A stretch of 64,000 nucleotides of DNA, from NCBI GenBank assembly GCA_024637035.1, contig JAGXFW010000023.1, forward strand, positions 62,001-126,000, written 5' to 3'. Both the position numbers and the translations under genes were made by a program. Origin of the DNA: Actinomycetes bacterium. GTDB lineage: Bacteria > Actinomycetota > Thermoleophilia > RBG-16-64-13. Below are positions 1-12,333 of this stretch, in pieces. Each line of letters opens with the position of its first letter. Position 1 is the first letter of the stretch. The notes beneath the pieces were generated by a model. The model was not told where the DNA came from, did not search any database, and saw nothing but the letters and a program-made list of their open reading frames with translations.

Positions 1-337
1 CCCGCACACCGCCGCCGGCGATCACGCCGGTACCCGGCGAAGCCGGCCGCAGAAGTACGCGGCCCGCGCCGTAGCGTCCCGTCACGCCGTGCGTGATGGT
101 GGAGCCGTGCTTCGGAACCACGAACAAATTCTTCTTGGCATCGTCGATGGCCTTCTGGATGGCGAGCGGGACTTCCTTCGCCTTGCCATAGCCGACACCC
201 ACGATGCTCACGCCGTCGCCTACCGCCACGAGTGCGGTGAACGAGAACCGGCGGCCGCCCTTGACTACTTTGGCCACGCGGTTGATCTCGATCACGTTCT
301 CTTGCAGGTTCAGCGCCTCAGCTCTGATCTGTGCCAC
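1..337 (-). CDS. rpsE: 30S ribosomal protein S5, partial (C-terminus outside window), GTG start
   Basis: Reverse-strand reading [43 protein letters not shown], the typical S5 N-terminus, directly downstream of rplR. Confidence 0.93.
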   Translation of the reverse strand, partial: MAQIRAEALNLQENVIEINRVAKVVKGGRRFSFTALVAVGDGVSIVGVGYGKAKEVPLAIQKAIDDAKKNLFVVPKHGSTITHGVTGRYGAGRVLLRPASPGTGVIAGGGVR

Positions 338-355
338 TGCCGTACCTCTCCCTTT

Positions 356-712
356 CTAGAACTCCAGGCCGCCCTGACGGGCGCCGTCGGCAAGGGCCTT
401 GACCCGGCCATGGTACAGATACGACCCACGGTCGAACACGACGCACTCCACACCGATCGCTTTCGCGCGCTCGGCGATGAGTCCGCCCACTTTGGCCGCC
501 ATCTCCTTCTTTGGCAAAGCGGTCTCTTCGACGTGCCGACTGCAGGCGCTGGCCAAGGTCCGACCACTCTGGTCGTCCACGATCTGGGCCCAGATGCCGC
601 GGTTGGAACGGAACACGGTAAGGCGCGGCCGTTCAGGCGTGCCCCGGACCGCGCCCCGCACACGCTTCGCGCGGCGCTGCTTGGCCTTCTCGATCTTAGC
701 GATACTGGTCAT
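356..712 (-). CDS. rplR: 50S ribosomal protein L18
   Basis: [38 protein letters not shown]; operon position. Confidence 0.97.
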   Translation of the reverse strand: MTSIAKIEKAKQRRAKRVRGAVRGTPERPRLTVFRSNRGIWAQIVDDQSGRTLASACSRHVEETALPKKEMAAKVGGLIAERAKAIGVECVVFDRGSYLYHGRVKALADGARQGGLEF

Positions 713-732
713 CTCTCTCGATTCATCCTTCC

Positions 733-1266
733 CTAGGCCCGCTTGCCGACCTTGCGACGGACGACTTCGCCCTTGTAGCGGATGCCCTTGCCCTTGTACG
801 GCTCCGGCTTCCGAATCGAGCGGATGTCGGCGGCGACCTGACCGACCTGCTGCTTGTCTATGCCTTTCACCACGATCTGCGTGGGAGCCGGCACCTCGAA
901 CTCGACGTGCTCCGGCGGCGTGACTACCACGGGATGCGAGTAGCCCACCTGGATCTCCAGGTCGCTACCCTTCAGCGCGGCGCGGTAGCCCACACCGACG
1001 ATGTCGAGTCGCTTCTCGAAACCTGCCGTGATGCCCGTGACCATGTTGGCGATGAGTGCCCTCGTGAGTCCGTGGAGCGCACGATGGGTGGCGGCGTCGC
1101 TCGGCCGCGTGACCAAGATGACACCGTCGGTGATCGTGACCGTTATCGCGGGGCTCACGTCGCGTGAGACCTCGCCCTTCGGGCCCTTGACAGTCACTCG
1201 CAGGCCATCGACCTTGACATCGACGCCAGCCGGTACCGCTATGGGTTCTCTTCCGATCCTAGACAT
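733..1266 (-). CDS. rplF: 50S ribosomal protein L6
   Basis: [17 protein letters not shown]... ending [27 protein letters not shown]. Confidence 0.98.
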   Translation of the reverse strand: MSRIGREPIAVPAGVDVKVDGLRVTVKGPKGEVSRDVSPAITVTITDGVILVTRPSDAATHRALHGLTRALIANMVTGITAGFEKRLDIVGVGYRAALKGSDLEIQVGYSHPVVVTPPEHVEFEVPAPTQIVVKGIDKQQVGQVAADIRSIRKPEPYKGKGIRYKGEVVRRKVGKRA

Positions 1267-1272
1267 GTGCGA

Positions 1273-1671
1273 TCACCACACGAAACAGATGACTTCGCCG
1301 CCGATTCCCTGCCTCTGGGCCTGGCGGGCGGTCATCATGCCGCGGGAAGTCGAGACGATCGCCATCCCGAGGCCGCCGAGGACCTTGGGTAGCTTGTCAT
1401 TCTTGGCATAGATACGACGGCCGGGCTTACTCACACGCTTGAGTTGCGTGATCACCCGACGGCGGTCTTCAGTGTACTTCAGGTCGACGACGAGCGTGTC
1501 GAAACTCTCGCCTTTGACCACGTTGTAGCCTGCGATGTAGCCCTCATCCTTGAGGATGCGCGCCACTTCCACCTTGATCACCGAGGTGGGCATGGCAGCC
1601 TCTGAATGCAGGGCTTTGTTGGCGTTCCGGATGCGGGTGAGCATGTCGGCTATGGGATCTGTATGCGACAT
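1273..1671 (-). CDS. rpsH: 30S ribosomal protein S8
   Basis: MSHTDPIADMLTRIRNAN...STSRGMMTARQAQRQGIGGEVICFVW. Confidence 0.98.
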   Translation of the reverse strand: MSHTDPIADMLTRIRNANKALHSEAAMPTSVIKVEVARILKDEGYIAGYNVVKGESFDTLVVDLKYTEDRRRVITQLKRVSKPGRRIYAKNDKLPKVLGGLGMAIVSTSRGMMTARQAQRQGIGGEVICFVW

Positions 1672-1680
1672 AGTCCCCCC

Positions 1681-1866
1681 TTACCAGCTCGACTTGGTCA
1701 TGCCGGGGATGACTCCCTGGTGGGCCAGTTCGCGTAGACAGATGCGACAGACCCCGAACCGGCGGTAGTAGGCGCGCGGCCGACCGCAGCGAAAACACCG
1801 GCTGTATGCCCGGGTCGCGTACTTGGCTGGACGCCTCGCCTTCACGATGAGCGATTTCTTTGCCAT
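1681..1866 (-). CDS. rpsN: 30S ribosomal protein S14, zinc-binding type
   Basis: 61 aa with CxxC...CxxC ([25 protein letters not shown]). Confidence 0.96.
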   Translation of the reverse strand: MAKKSLIVKARRPAKYATRAYSRCFRCGRPRAYYRRFGVCRICLRELAHQGVIPGMTKSSW

Positions 1867-1885
1867 GCGTCAGGTACTCCTTATC

Positions 1886-2434
1886 CTAATTCTCGCGGAA
1901 AGGCATGCCGAGCTTCTTCAGCAGGGCACGGCCCTCATCGTCAGTTTCCGCCGTGGTGGTTATTGCTAGTTCCAGCCCGCGGACCCGATCGATCTTGTCG
2001 TAGTCGATCTCAGGGAAGATGATCTGCTCCTTGAGACCGAGGTTGTAGTTGCCGCTGCCGTCGAATGCGGTAGCGGAGATACCCCGGAAGTCGCGGATGC
2101 GCGGCATCCCGATGCTCACGAGTCGGTCGAGCATCTCCCACATGCGGTCGCCCCGCAGGGTGACCCGCAGACCGACCGGCATGCCCTCGCGGATCTTGAA
2201 GTTGGCGATGGACTTGCGAGCCCGCCGGACCTGGGGCTTCTGGCCGGTGATCTGACCGAGCTGCTTCGCCGCCTCTTCAAGGATCTTCGCATCCTGCGAG
2301 GCCTCACCGATGCCCATGTTGACGGTGATCTTCGCGACCCGCGGGACCTTCATGACGTTGGGGTAGCCGAACTCCGAGAGGAGCTCGGGCACAACGGTCT
2401 TCATGTATCGCTCTTTGAGCCTCGGCGTCGCCAT
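1886..2434 (-). CDS. rplE: 50S ribosomal protein L5
   Basis: [22 protein letters not shown]... L5 sequence; start placed at [10 protein letters not shown] rather than the longer ORF start. Confidence 0.96.
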   Translation of the reverse strand: MATPRLKERYMKTVVPELLSEFGYPNVMKVPRVAKITVNMGIGEASQDAKILEEAAKQLGQITGQKPQVRRARKSIANFKIREGMPVGLRVTLRGDRMWEMLDRLVSIGMPRIRDFRGISATAFDGSGNYNLGLKEQIIFPEIDYDKIDRVRGLELAITTTAETDDEGRALLKKLGMPFREN

Positions 2435-2436
2435 GG

Positions 2437-2778
2437 CTAACCCTTGTCTACCTGGACGTTGCACTTCTTGCAGTAGCGCACTTTCTCACCCTTCTCAATA
2501 CGCCTGCCCACTCGGACGGCCGCATCGCAGCTGGGGCACACCAACTTCACGTTCGAGATGTGCATGCCGGCCTCACGCTCGATGACGCCGCCTTGCGGAT
2601 TCTTCTGAGACGGCTTGACGTGCCGCTTGATGAAGTTCAACCGCTCGACCACGACGCGATCGTCTTCCGCGAGCACGCGCAGCACTTTGCCCCGTTTGCC
2701 GCTCTCCTTGCCTTGGATCACCTCGACCATGTCGCCCTTGCGGATCTTCTTCGCCCCTCTGATACTGCTCATGGTCAA
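2437..2778 (-). CDS. rplX: 50S ribosomal protein L24 with C-terminal CxxC...CxxC zinc-ribbon-like tail
   Basis: [24 protein letters not shown]...; tail [12 protein letters not shown]...[12 protein letters not shown]. Confidence 0.96.
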   Translation of the reverse strand: MTMSSIRGAKKIRKGDMVEVIQGKESGKRGKVLRVLAEDDRVVVERLNFIKRHVKPSQKNPQGGVIEREAGMHISNVKLVCPSCDAAVRVGRRIEKGEKVRYCKKCNVQVDKG

Positions 2779-3143
2779 AGCACCTCCGGGGCGAGCGACA
2801 CGATCTTCGTGAAGCTCTTCTCGCGCAACTCGCGGGCCACAGGACCAAAGATCCTCGTGCCTCGCGGGTTGTTCTGGCGGTCGATCAACACGGCCGCGTT
2901 CTCGTCGAAGCCGATGTACGTGCCGTCGCCGCGCCCGAAGGACTTCTTCACGCGCACGACCACGGCTTGCACGACCTCGCCCTTCTTTACGGACCCGCCC
3001 GGCGTCGCTTCCTTCACCGTGCCCACGATGATGTCACCGACGCTCGCGTAGCGGCGTCGGGACCCACCCTTGATACGGATGCAGAGAAGCTCGCGGGCAC
3101 CCGTGTTGTCGGCGACCTTGAGTCTTGTCTCTACTTGGATCAT
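2775..3143 (-). CDS. rplN: 50S ribosomal protein L14
   Basis: [28 protein letters not shown]. Confidence 0.98.
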   Translation of the reverse strand: MIQVETRLKVADNTGARELLCIRIKGGSRRRYASVGDIIVGTVKEATPGGSVKKGEVVQAVVVRVKKSFGRGDGTYIGFDENAAVLIDRQNNPRGTRIFGPVARELREKSFTKIVSLAPEVL

Positions 3144-3174
3144 CGCTGGTTACCTGTCTCTCTCGGTGGCGGGG

Positions 3175-3438
3175 CTACTCGGCCCGCTCCAGTATTCCCA
3201 CGAGGCGCCAGCTCTTCGATTTCGAGAGCGGCCGGCACTCCCGCACCAGCACTTTGTCGCCGATCCGAGCCTCGTTGTTCTCATCGTGCGCCTTCAGCCG
3301 GCTCGAGCGGCGCACGACCTTCTGGTATAGCGGGTGCGGCTTCGCGGCCGTGACCTCCACGACGATGGTCTTGTCCATCTTGTCGGAGACCACCGTGCCG
3401 CGGCGCTCCCGTTGCGCGCTTACACGCTCCGCAGCCAT
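3175..3438 (-). CDS. rpsQ: 30S ribosomal protein S17
   Basis: [16 protein letters not shown]...[30 protein letters not shown]. Confidence 0.97.
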   Translation of the reverse strand: MAAERVSAQRERRGTVVSDKMDKTIVVEVTAAKPHPLYQKVVRRSSRLKAHDENNEARIGDKVLVRECRPLSKSKSWRLVGILERAE

Positions 3439-3636
3439 CTACGACTCCTTCGACTTGCGTGAGTTCTGCACCGTCATGAGGCGGGCGATATCGCGCCGTA
3501 CCTCGTTCAGCCGGCTGGTGTTCTCCAGCTGCCCTGTCGCCTGCTGAAAGCGGAGGTTGAACAGCTCCTCCCGCGACTGCTTGAGGCGCTGCTCCAACTC
3601 CTGCTCGGCGAGCTCGACCATGTCCTTAGCCTTCAA
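3439..3636 (-). CDS. rpmC: 50S ribosomal protein L29
   Basis: [44 protein letters not shown]. Confidence 0.97.
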   Translation of the reverse strand: MKAKDMVELAEQELEQRLKQSREELFNLRFQQATGQLENTSRLNEVRRDIARLMTVQNSRKSKES

Positions 3637-4051
3637 GGCCGCCGCCCTCCCTCATCACGAACCTGCATTTGACCGGGAGCTTGTGCGCCGCGAGCCGGAT
3701 CGCCTCTTTCGCCAGATCTTCAGGCACCCCGGCGAGCTCGAACATGACGCGGCCCGGTTTGACCACGGCCACCCACTGATCGGGCGAGCCCTTACCGGAG
3801 CCCATACGCGTCTCGGCCGGCTTCTTGGTGATCGGCTTGTGGGGGAAGATGTTGATCCACACCTTCCCGCCCCGCTTGATGCGACGGGTCATCGCGATAC
3901 GGGCAGATTCGATCTGCCTGCTCGTGACCCAGCCGCATTCGGTGGCTTGAAGACCGAATTCACCGAATTGCACCGAGGTTTGGCCCTTGGACTGCCCGGC
4001 CATACGCCCGCGGTGCTGCTTCCTATGCTTGACTCTCTTTGGTAGTAGCAT
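3626..4051 (-). CDS. rplP: 50S ribosomal protein L16
   Basis: [25 protein letters not shown]. Confidence 0.98.
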   Translation of the reverse strand: MLLPKRVKHRKQHRGRMAGQSKGQTSVQFGEFGLQATECGWVTSRQIESARIAMTRRIKRGGKVWINIFPHKPITKKPAETRMGSGKGSPDQWVAVVKPGRVMFELAGVPEDLAKEAIRLAAHKLPVKCRFVMREGGGLEG

Positions 4052-4149
4052 CGTTCCCTTGTCTCCCTACGACTGGTGCACGCTGGTCCGCTGCGGTGCG
4101 GATGGGCCGGCGCCTTGAAGACACCTTCCACCCCTCCGGCGGATTCGGC

Positions 4150-4893
4150 TCACCTGCCGGAATCCGAGCCTCCACGGCCTCCGCGACTTCCGCGACTCCC
4201 GCGGCTCCCGCGACGCTCGTCGGGGACGCCCAGTACGGGCTCCTTCTTCACGTCGTTGTCGAAGCCCTCGGGCATGACCTCGCCCTTGTTGATCCAGACC
4301 TTCACGCCGATCTTGCCGAACGTGGTATTCGATTCCCAGAAGCCGTAATCGATGTCCGCGCGCAGCGTGTGGAGCGGTACCCGCCCCTCGCTGTAGCCTT
4401 CGGTGCGAGCCATCTCGGCGCCGCCCAACCTGCCGCCCGACCTGACCTTGATGCCTTCCGCACCCGACCGCATGGCGGAGGTGATGGCGCGCTTCATGGC
4501 CCGGCGGAAGTTGACCCGGTTGGCCAACTGCTCGGCGATCGACTGGGCGACGAGACAGGCGTCGAGTTCCGGCCGCTTGATCTCGGCGATGTTCACGTGT
4601 ACTGCCTTGCCCGTGAAGTCGTGTATCTGACGCCGAAGGGCGTCGACTTCCGAACCGGACTTGCCGATGACGATACCCGGCCGCGCCGTGTGGATGTCGA
4701 TGACCAACTTGTTCCGATCCTTGCGGATCACGATCTCCGACAGACCGGCATGACCCATACGCTGGCGAATGTACTTGCGTACCGCGATGTCCTCTTCGAG
4801 GAAACCGGCGAAATCTTTCTCGGTGAACCAGTGCGCTCGCCAATCATGGATGATGCCCAAACGCATTCCACCTGGGTGGACCTTATGACCCAC
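4150..4893 (-). CDS. rpsC: 30S ribosomal protein S3 with Gly/Ser/Arg-rich C-terminal tail
   Basis: [23 protein letters not shown]...; tail [21 protein letters not shown]. Confidence 0.98.
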   Translation of the reverse strand: MGHKVHPGGMRLGIIHDWRAHWFTEKDFAGFLEEDIAVRKYIRQRMGHAGLSEIVIRKDRNKLVIDIHTARPGIVIGKSGSEVDALRRQIHDFTGKAVHVNIAEIKRPELDACLVAQSIAEQLANRVNFRRAMKRAITSAMRSGAEGIKVRSGGRLGGAEMARTEGYSEGRVPLHTLRADIDYGFWESNTTFGKIGVKVWINKGEVMPEGFDNDVKKEPVLGVPDERRGSRGSRGSRGGRGGSDSGR

Positions 4894-4896
4894 GGA

Positions 4897-5271
4897 TCAC
4901 GACTCCCTTCTCTCGTCGACGGCCACCGTAATGTGACTGGTCCGCTTACGGATCCTGGTGGCCCGACCCATGGCCCGCGGCTTGAACCGCTTGAGCGTGG
5001 GGCCCTCGTTCACGTACGCGGCGGACACGACGAGGTCGTCGGCCACCATGTCGTTGTTGTTCTCGGCGTTCGCGATGGCCGAAGCCAAGACCTTATGCAC
5101 GATGGGGGCCGCGCCCCGAGGCGTGAGCATGAGGATCGCCCTGGCATCTTGCACGGACTTGCCGCGGATTAGATCCACGACCTGCCGGGCCTTGCGTGGC
5201 GAGAGCCTCACGTACTTTGCTGTCGCGCTGACCACGCCCCTACCTCCTCGACCGCTTCTCTTTGCCGCCAC
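4897..5271 (-). CDS. rplV: 50S ribosomal protein L22
   Basis: [29 protein letters not shown]. Confidence 0.97.
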   Translation of the reverse strand: MAAKRSGRGGRGVVSATAKYVRLSPRKARQVVDLIRGKSVQDARAILMLTPRGAAPIVHKVLASAIANAENNNDMVADDLVVSAAYVNEGPTLKRFKPRAMGRATRIRKRTSHITVAVDERRES

Positions 5272-5521
5272 CGTGCCCGCGGTACGTGCGGGTGAGTGCG
5301 AACTCGCCCAACTTGTGACCGACCATACTCTCGGTCACGTAGACAGGTACGTGCTTGCGGCCATCGTGCACCGCGATGGTGTGACCCACCATCTCGGGAA
5401 AGATGGTCGATGCCCTTGACCACGTCTTCAACATGCGCTTGTCGCCGGTCTGGTTCATGCGCTCTACTCGCAACATGAGCTTCGCCTCGACGAAAGGCGC
5501 TTTCTTTGCTGATCTCGTCAC
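5240..5521 (-). CDS. rpsS: 30S ribosomal protein S19
   Basis: [22 protein letters not shown]...[35 protein letters not shown]. Confidence 0.97.
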   Translation of the reverse strand: MTRSAKKAPFVEAKLMLRVERMNQTGDKRMLKTWSRASTIFPEMVGHTIAVHDGRKHVPVYVTESMVGHKLGEFALTRTYRGHGGGKEKRSRR

Positions 5522-5529
5522 AGCGCCTT

Positions 5530-6360
5530 CTACCTCCCTTTACGGCGTCGTCTGACGATGTACTTGTCCGACGGCTTGGTGCCCCGGGTCTTATGACCAA
5601 GGGTAGGCACGCCCCAAGGCGTGACTGGATGACGGCCTGGTGTCGTAGAGCCCTCGCCACCGCCGTGCGGGTGATCGACCGGGTTCATGGTCGTACCACG
5701 CACAGTGGGACGGATGCCCATCCAACGTGTTCGGCCGGCCTTGCCGGTCGACAGGTTCTCGTGCTCGGCGTTGCCGATCTCGCCCACCGTCGCCCTGCAC
5801 GCGAGGTGGATCATGCGCATCTCGCCCGAAGGGAGCCGCAGTGTCGCATACGTGCCTTCCTTCGCCATGACCTGCGCACTCGTGCCGGCGGCGCGGGCGA
5901 TCTGGCCACCCTTGCCGATGTGCATCTCGATGTTGTGCACCGTGCTACCCACCGGGATGTTCTTCAGGGGCAACGCGTTGCCGACCTTGATATCGGCGCC
6001 CACGCCGGACTCCACCTGATCGCCGACCTTCAACTTGTTGGGGGCCAATATGTAGCGCTTCTCACCGTCGGCATACACGATCAGCGCGATCCGGCAGCTG
6101 CGGTTCGGATCGTACTCGACCGAAGCGACGCGCCCGGGAACGCCGTCCTTGTCGCGCTTGAAGTCGATGATGCGGTACATGCGCTTGTGTCCGCCACCTT
6201 GGTGGCGCGTCGTGATACGGCCGTTGTTGTTCCGGCCGCCCTTGCGCTTCACCGGCACGACGAGCGACTTCTCGGGCTTCGATTTGGTGATCTCCTCGAA
6301 GGCCGGGGTAGTCGTGAAGCGTCGACCCGGAGACGTAGGTTTATAACTCTTTATCGCCAT
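5530..6360 (-). CDS. rplB: 50S ribosomal protein L2
   Basis: [33 protein letters not shown]. Confidence 0.98.
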   Translation of the reverse strand: MAIKSYKPTSPGRRFTTTPAFEEITKSKPEKSLVVPVKRKGGRNNNGRITTRHQGGGHKRMYRIIDFKRDKDGVPGRVASVEYDPNRSCRIALIVYADGEKRYILAPNKLKVGDQVESGVGADIKVGNALPLKNIPVGSTVHNIEMHIGKGGQIARAAGTSAQVMAKEGTYATLRLPSGEMRMIHLACRATVGEIGNAEHENLSTGKAGRTRWMGIRPTVRGTTMNPVDHPHGGGEGSTTPGRHPVTPWGVPTLGHKTRGTKPSDKYIVRRRRKGR

Positions 6361-6386
6361 GAGCTCTCTTCCGCTCTCCTAGCCTT

Positions 6387-6671
6387 CTAGTTGCCGCTGA
6401 AGAACTCGATCCGATCACCAGGAGCGAGTTCCACCACGGCCTTCTTCCACTTACGGGTATGACCCCGATGCAGGCCGCGTCGCTTCGGCTTCGGCTTCAC
6501 GTTCAGCGTGTTGACACCGATCACCGTGACTTTGAAGATCTCTTCCACAGCGTCACGGACGTGCTGCTTGGTAGCTTTCGGGTGCACCTCGAAGGAGTAG
6601 CGGCCCTGTTCCACCGCTTCGTAGCTCTTCTCCGAGATCACGGGCCGGATCACTATCTGTCGCGCGTCCAT
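6387..6671 (-). CDS. rplW: 50S ribosomal protein L23
   Basis: [46 protein letters not shown]. Confidence 0.97.
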   Translation of the reverse strand: MDARQIVIRPVISEKSYEAVEQGRYSFEVHPKATKQHVRDAVEEIFKVTVIGVNTLNVKPKPKRRGLHRGHTRKWKKAVVELAPGDRIEFFSGN

Positions 6672-7294
6672 CAGGCCTCGCCGCCTTCCAGGAACGCAAC
6701 GGCCGCTTCAGTGAGCACAGCCGTACGGGCCCATATGTAGTCTTGTACTTCGACCTCGTTCACGGGGAGCACCCGGGTGCGAGGCAGGTTCCGGAAACTG
6801 AGCAGCGTGTTCACCTCGTGCGGAGCGCCCACGACCAGTGTGGGTCCCGCGAGCCCAGAGGACTCGAGGATCGCCGAGGCGCGGCGGGTGGAAGGCACGT
6901 CGAAGTCTCCGCCGGCCAGGACCCTCACGGCTTCGTTCTCGATCAGGTTGCCGAGCGCCATGCGGTACGCCTTGGCCCGCACCTTCTTGTTCACCTTGAA
7001 CGAGTGGTCACGGGAAATGGGGGGGAAGGCCATGCCGCCCCCCGTCCAGTGCGCCACGCGGCTGCTGCCGGCCCGAGCGCGCCCGGTGCCCTTCTGGCGC
7101 CACGGCTTGGCTCCGCCGCCGGATACCTGCCCACGCGTCTTCGCGGCGTGCGTACCCTGCCTGCGAGCCGCCATTTCGCCGCGCACGACCTCATGCAGCA
7201 GGCCGATATTCGCTTCGGCCTCGATCAGGCTGCCGGGGAGTTCATGCTCCCCGACGACTGTGCCCTTCTCGTCGATCTTTTGTATGGATGGCAT
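6671..7294 (-). CDS. rplD: 50S ribosomal protein L4
   Basis: [29 protein letters not shown]...; start trimmed from the longer ORF. Confidence 0.95.
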   Translation of the reverse strand: MPSIQKIDEKGTVVGEHELPGSLIEAEANIGLLHEVVRGEMAARRQGTHAAKTRGQVSGGGAKPWRQKGTGRARAGSSRVAHWTGGGMAFPPISRDHSFKVNKKVRAKAYRMALGNLIENEAVRVLAGGDFDVPSTRRASAILESSGLAGPTLVVGAPHEVNTLLSFRNLPRTRVLPVNEVEVQDYIWARTAVLTEAAVAFLEGGEA

Positions 7295-7298
7295 ATCC

Positions 7299-7910
7299 CT
7301 ATCCTCTGACGAACACCAAGGAGCCTTTGCTCCCCGGGACGGAACCCTTGACCAGCAGGAGGTTGCGCTCCCGGTCGATGTCAACCACGGTCAAGCCGGA
7401 CTGGGTGACGCGCGCGTTGCCCATCTGTCCTGGCAGCTTCGTGCCCGGGAAGACCCGAGCCGGATCGGCGCTGGCGCCGATGGAGCCGGGAGCCCGGTGG
7501 AAACGAGAGCCGTGCCCGCCGGGACCACCGCGGAACCCGTGGCGCTTCATGACGCCCTGGAAGCCCTTACCCTTGCTGACCCCGGTCACCTTCACCTCGT
7601 CACCCGCTTCGAAAGCCTCGACGGTGATCTCGTCACCCACGGCGAGATCGTGCTCCGCGCGGACCTCCACAAGATGCTTCTTCGGGTCGGCGCCGGCTTT
7701 CTTCAGGTGACCAAGCTCAGGACGGGTGAGCCTCTTCGGTTTCACATCGCCGTAGGCGATCTGAGTGGCCGCATAGCCCTCGTTGGCCACGGTCTTCTTC
7801 TGGGTGACCACACACGGCCCGGCCTGGATCACAGTCACCGACGTCACGGTGCCGTCCTCACCGAACAGCTGGGTCATCCCGACTTTTTTGCCAAGCAGTG
7901 CTTTCATCAC
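7299..7910 (-). CDS. rplC: 50S ribosomal protein L3
   Basis: [31 protein letters not shown]. Confidence 0.97.
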   Translation of the reverse strand: MMKALLGKKVGMTQLFGEDGTVTSVTVIQAGPCVVTQKKTVANEGYAATQIAYGDVKPKRLTRPELGHLKKAGADPKKHLVEVRAEHDLAVGDEITVEAFEAGDEVKVTGVSKGKGFQGVMKRHGFRGGPGGHGSRFHRAPGSIGASADPARVFPGTKLPGQMGNARVTQSGLTVVDIDRERNLLLVKGSVPGSKGSLVFVRG

Positions 7911-8215
7911 AGTTTGATCTCGATGTCCACGCCCGCGGGCAGGTCCATGCGCATGAGCGAATCCACCGTCTTCGGAGTCGGCTGGTGGATATCGATCAGG
8001 CGCTTGTGCGTACGGATCTCGAAGTGTTCCCGCGAGTCCTTGTCCTTGAAGGGGCCACGGATCACGCAGTACACGTTCTTCTCGGTGGGCAGCGGTACGG
8101 GGCCGGAGATGGTAGCTCCGGTGCGCTCCGCCGTCTCAACGATACTGCGTGCACTCTTGTCCACGAGTTCGTGATCGTAGGCCTTCAGTCGTATACGTAT
8201 CTTTTGTTGAGCCAA
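7907..8215 (-). CDS. rpsJ: 30S ribosomal protein S10, probable TTG start
   Basis: (L)[49 protein letters not shown] upstream of TTG. Confidence 0.95.
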   Translation of the reverse strand: MAQQKIRIRLKAYDHELVDKSARSIVETAERTGATISGPVPLPTEKNVYCVIRGPFKDKDSREHFEIRTHKRLIDIHQPTPKTVDSLMRMDLPAGVDIEIKL

Positions 8216-8240
8216 GGTCAGCCTCGTCTCTCGCTCTCCT

Positions 8241-8270
8241 GCCACCGGGTCCCGGCTGGGACCCGGTGGC
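8241..8270. terminator. Perfect 13-bp hairpin between tuf and rpsJ
   Basis: GCCACCGGGTCCC-GGCT-GGGACCCGGTGGC. Confidence 0.75.
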
Positions 8271-8291
8271 TCAGAAAGTCCTGTCTATGGT

Positions 8292-9497
8292 CTAGGCGAT
8301 GATCTTCGTGACCAGGCCAGCGCCGACGGTACGGCCGCCTTCGCGGATAGCGAAGCGCAGGCCCTCCTCCATGGCGATGGGAGTGATCAGCTTCACGGTC
8401 AGGTTGGTCCGGTCACCAGGCATGATCATCTCCACGCCCTCGTCCAGGGTCGTGTCGCCGGTGACGTCGGTCGTACGGAAGTAGAACTGCGGGCGGTAGC
8501 CCTGGAAGAACGGGGTGTGACGACCACCCTCCTCGCGGCTCAGCACGTAGACCTCGGCGCGGAACTCGGTGTGCGGCGTGATGCTGCCCGGCTTGGCAAG
8601 AACCATGCCGCGCTGCACGTCGTCGCGCTTGACGCCGCGGAGCAGGACGCCGATGTTGTCGCCGGCGCGGCCTTCATCAAGCAGCTTGCGGAACATCTCG
8701 ACGCCTGTGCAGACCGTCTTGATGATCTCTTCCTGCATCCCGATGATGGAGACTTCCTCGCCCACCTTCACGATGCCACGCTCGACCCGCCCGGTCACGA
8801 CGGTGCCGCGGCCTTGGATGGTGAACACGTCCTCGATCGGCATGAGGAATGGCTTGTCGGTGTCGCGCTCGGGCTGCGGGAGGTAGTCATCGACGGCTGC
8901 CATGAGCTCAAGGATGGGCTTGCAGGCTTCGCACTCGTCCTTGCCACACCCGCACTCCAGCGCCTTCAGGCCCGATCCGATGATCACGGGGATGTCGTCG
9001 CCCGGGAACTCGTAGTCGGAGAGGAGCTCGCGCACTTCCATCTCGACCAGCTCGAGCAGCTCGGGGTCGTCGACCATGTCGGCCTTGTTCAGGAACACGA
9101 TGATGTAGGGAACGCCCACCTGACGGGCAAGCAGGATGTGCTCACGCGTCTGCGGCATGGGGCCGTCAGCGGCGGATACCACGAGGATGGCGCCGTCCAT
9201 CTGGGCCGCACCGGTGATCATGTTCTTGATGTAGTCGGCGTGGCCCGGGCAGTCCACGTGGGCGTAGTGCCGATTATCCGTCTCGTACTCCACGTGAGCG
9301 GTGGCGATCGTGATGCCGCGCTCGCGCTCCTCAGGAGCGTTGTCGATGGAGTCGAACGACCGGATCGTGATATTGGGGTTCCGCGCCGCCAGACAACAGG
9401 TGATGGCAGCCGTCAGCGTGGTCTTGCCGTGATCGACGTGACCGATGGTCCCCACGTTGACGTGCGGCTTGGTCCGCTCGAACTTCTTCTTGGCCAT
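8292..9497 (-). CDS. tuf: Elongation factor Tu with a four-cysteine insertion in the G domain
   Basis: [33 protein letters not shown]...; insertion [16 protein letters not shown]. Confidence 0.98.
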   Translation of the reverse strand: MAKKKFERTKPHVNVGTIGHVDHGKTTLTAAITCCLAARNPNITIRSFDSIDNAPEERERGITIATAHVEYETDNRHYAHVDCPGHADYIKNMITGAAQMDGAILVVSAADGPMPQTREHILLARQVGVPYIIVFLNKADMVDDPELLELVEMEVRELLSDYEFPGDDIPVIIGSGLKALECGCGKDECEACKPILELMAAVDDYLPQPERDTDKPFLMPIEDVFTIQGRGTVVTGRVERGIVKVGEEVSIIGMQEEIIKTVCTGVEMFRKLLDEGRAGDNIGVLLRGVKRDDVQRGMVLAKPGSITPHTEFRAEVYVLSREEGGRHTPFFQGYRPQFYFRTTDVTGDTTLDEGVEMIMPGDRTNLTVKLITPIAMEEGLRFAIREGGRTVGAGLVTKIIA

Positions 9498-9570
9498 CTT
9501 TCCTCCCTTTCCTTACCGTGATGCGCTCGGGCCGGACGACCGGCCGTGGTGCCTGTTCTTTACGTAGTCT

Positions 9571-11688
9571 TTATCGCTCGCCGCGGAATCTCGCGACGAT
9601 CTCGAGTGCTATCGACGCGGGTACTTCTGCGTAGTGGCTGAACTGCATGGTATAGGTGGCCCGGCCTTGGGTCGAAGACCGTAGGTCGGTCGCGTATCCG
9701 AACATCTCAGAGAGCGGGACCCGCGCACGGATAACCTGGGCCCCAGCCCTCGGTTCCATGCCCAAGATGTGACCTCTCCTCGAGTTCAGGTCTCCGATGA
9801 CATCACCCATGTATTCCTCAGGTACGACCACCTCCACGTCTTCGATGGGTTCAAGCAGCACCGGCTTACTCTTCTCGGCGCCGGCCTTGAACGCCATGGA
9901 TCCGGCGATCTTGAAGGCCATCTCAGACGAGTCGACCTCGTGGTACGACCCGTCGTACAGCTCTACTTTGATGTCGACCATCGGGAACCCGGCAAGGACA
10001 CCGGTGCCCATGGCCTCGACGATACCCGCTTGGACTGCGGGTACGTACTCACGGGGCACGACGCCGCCCACGATCTTGTTGGTGAACGAGAAGCCTTCAC
10101 CCGGCTCAGTGGGGATGAGGCGTAGGACCACATGGCCGTACTGGCCGCGGCCACCCGTCTGGCGCACGAAACGCATCTCCGCCTTCTCGGCGATGTTGCG
10201 GATTGTCTCGCGATACGCCACCTGCGGACGTCCCACGTTGGCGTCCACTTTGAACTCACGCAGCAGGCGATCGACGATGATCTCCAGGTGGAGCTCGCCC
10301 ATACCAGCGATGATGGTCTGGCCCGTCTCCTCGTCGTTGTTCACGCGGAACGTGGGATCTTCTTCAGCCAGCTTCATGAGGCTTTCGCCAAGTCGGTCCT
10401 GATCGAGCTTGGTCTTCGGCTCGATGGCCACGGAGATGACCGGCTCGGGGAACTCGATGGACTCCAGGATCAGCGGATGCCCCGGGTCGGTGAGCGTGTC
10501 ACCGGTCGTAGTGAACTTGAGTCCGACCGCAGCAGCGATGTCGCCGGCGAAGATCTCGGTGCGATCCTCACGATGGTTGGCGTGCATCTGGAGGATGCGA
10601 CCCACGCGCTCCTTCTTGCCCTTCGAAGCGTTGTACACGTACGAGCCGGCCTTGAGCACTCCCGAGTACACCCGGAAGAAGGTCAGCTTGCCCACGTACG
10701 GGTCGGTCATGATCTTGAAGGCAAGCGCGGAGAAAGGCTCTTCGTCGGCGGCGTGCCGCAGGACTTCCTCATCCGTGCGCGGGTCGATGCCTGCGATCGG
10801 CGGGATATCCGTCGGAGCCGGCAGGTAGTCGATGACCGCGTCCAGAAGCATCTGTACGCCCTTGTTCTTGAAGGCGCTGCCGCAGAGCACGGGGGTGATC
10901 GAGATATCGAGCGTGCCGCGCCGGATGGCTTCCTTGATGGTGGCCTCATCGACCTCTTCGCCCTCGAGGAACGCATGCATGATGTTCTCGTCGTGGTCGG
11001 CTAGGATCTCCAGAAGCTGCTGACGCCCCTCGGCGGCCTGTTCCTCGAGTTCGGCTGGGATAGCGGTCTCTTCCCACTCGACGCCCATGTCGTCTTGGAA
11101 CAGATACGCCTTCATGCCCACGAGGTCCACCATGCCACGGAACTGGTCCTCGGCACCCACCGGCACGTGCAGGATGAGCGGCCGGGCACGGAGCCGGTCG
11201 ACCATGGTCTGTACCGATTTTGCGAAATCGGCGCCCGTGCGGTCCATCTTGTTGATGAACGCGATACGCGGCACGGAGTACTTGTCCGCCTGACGCCACA
11301 CCGTCTCAGACTGGGGTTCGACGCCGGCCACGGCATCGAACACCGCCACCGCACCGTCGAGTACACGAAGGGAGCGCTCGACCTCCATAGTGAAGTCCAC
11401 GTGCCCGGGTGTGTCTATGATGTTGATCCGATTACGCTTCCACTCGCACGTGGTAGCGGCTGCGGTGATAGTGATGCCGCGCTCCTGCTCCTGCTGCATC
11501 CAATCCATCACTGCGGCGCCGTCGTGCACCTCACCGATCTTGTAGGTGCGACCTGTGTAATACAGGATGCGTTCGGTGGTCGTGGTCTTCCCGGCGTCGA
11601 TGTGCGCCATGATGCCGATATTGCGCACGCGCTCCAGCGGGAACTGGCGCTTGTCGGTATCGACTTTCGATGTAGCTGCTTGTGCCAA
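9571..11688 (-). CDS. fusA: Elongation factor G
   Basis: [59 protein letters not shown]. Confidence 0.98.
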   Translation of the reverse strand: MAQAATSKVDTDKRQFPLERVRNIGIMAHIDAGKTTTTERILYYTGRTYKIGEVHDGAAVMDWMQQEQERGITITAAATTCEWKRNRINIIDTPGHVDFTMEVERSLRVLDGAVAVFDAVAGVEPQSETVWRQADKYSVPRIAFINKMDRTGADFAKSVQTMVDRLRARPLILHVPVGAEDQFRGMVDLVGMKAYLFQDDMGVEWEETAIPAELEEQAAEGRQQLLEILADHDENIMHAFLEGEEVDEATIKEAIRRGTLDISITPVLCGSAFKNKGVQMLLDAVIDYLPAPTDIPPIAGIDPRTDEEVLRHAADEEPFSALAFKIMTDPYVGKLTFFRVYSGVLKAGSYVYNASKGKKERVGRILQMHANHREDRTEIFAGDIAAAVGLKFTTTGDTLTDPGHPLILESIEFPEPVISVAIEPKTKLDQDRLGESLMKLAEEDPTFRVNNDEETGQTIIAGMGELHLEIIVDRLLREFKVDANVGRPQVAYRETIRNIAEKAEMRFVRQTGGRGQYGHVVLRLIPTEPGEGFSFTNKIVGGVVPREYVPAVQAGIVEAMGTGVLAGFPMVDIKVELYDGSYHEVDSSEMAFKIAGSMAFKAGAEKSKPVLLEPIEDVEVVVPEEYMGDVIGDLNSRRGHILGMEPRAGAQVIRARVPLSEMFGYATDLRSSTQGRATYTMQFSHYAEVPASIALEIVARFRGER

Positions 11689-11843
11689 CTGTCTCTTCTA
11701 TCCCTTCCATGCTCGGCGCGGACCTTCCGCCCCGAAACGACAGAGAACCGGGCCGAGCGACCGCGTGCGGCCCTCGAACCCGGACCCTGCTTGATGTCGA
11801 CGTGTGCTACTTACCCCAACTAGACCGTTCTACTCGATGGGAC

Positions 11844-12314
11844 TTACCAGCGGTAGTGCGCGAAGGCCTTGTTCGCCTCAGCCATCCGCAGGAGGTCTTC
11901 CTTCTTCTTCATCGTGACGCCGGTGCGGTTGTACCCATCGAGCAACTCGCCCGCCAGGCGTTCCGCCATGCTCTTCTCGCGCCGGTCGCGGCTGTGCGTG
12001 ATCAACCAGCGCACCGCCAACGTGTAGGAGCGACGAGTGCTCACTTCCACTGGTACTTGGTAGTTCGCGCCCCCGACCCTGCGGGACTTGACCTCGAGCG
12101 CGGGCCTGACGTTCTCGACCGCTTCCTTCAGCACCGCGATGGGCTCCTGCCCGGTGCGCTCGCGCATGATGTCGAGGGAGCGGTAGACGATCGTTTCCGC
12201 CGTCGACTTCTTGCCGTCGCGCATGAGCCGGTTGGTCAACTGCGTGACCAGACGATTCCGGTACACCGGGTCGGGCATGATCTCCCGCTTCTGTGACTTG
12301 ATCCTACGAGCCAT
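11844..12314 (-). CDS. rpsG: 30S ribosomal protein S7
   Basis: [40 protein letters not shown]. Confidence 0.98.
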   Translation of the reverse strand: MARRIKSQKREIMPDPVYRNRLVTQLTNRLMRDGKKSTAETIVYRSLDIMRERTGQEPIAVLKEAVENVRPALEVKSRRVGGANYQVPVEVSTRRSYTLAVRWLITHSRDRREKSMAERLAGELLDGYNRTGVTMKKKEDLLRMAEANKAFAHYRW

Positions 12315-12333
12315 CTACAGCCGCCTTCCTGGC

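Noticed and set aside
4039-5172. 377-aa plus-strand ORF over rpsC/rplV
   Set aside because: Antisense to conserved ribosomal genes and lacks recognisable motifs.
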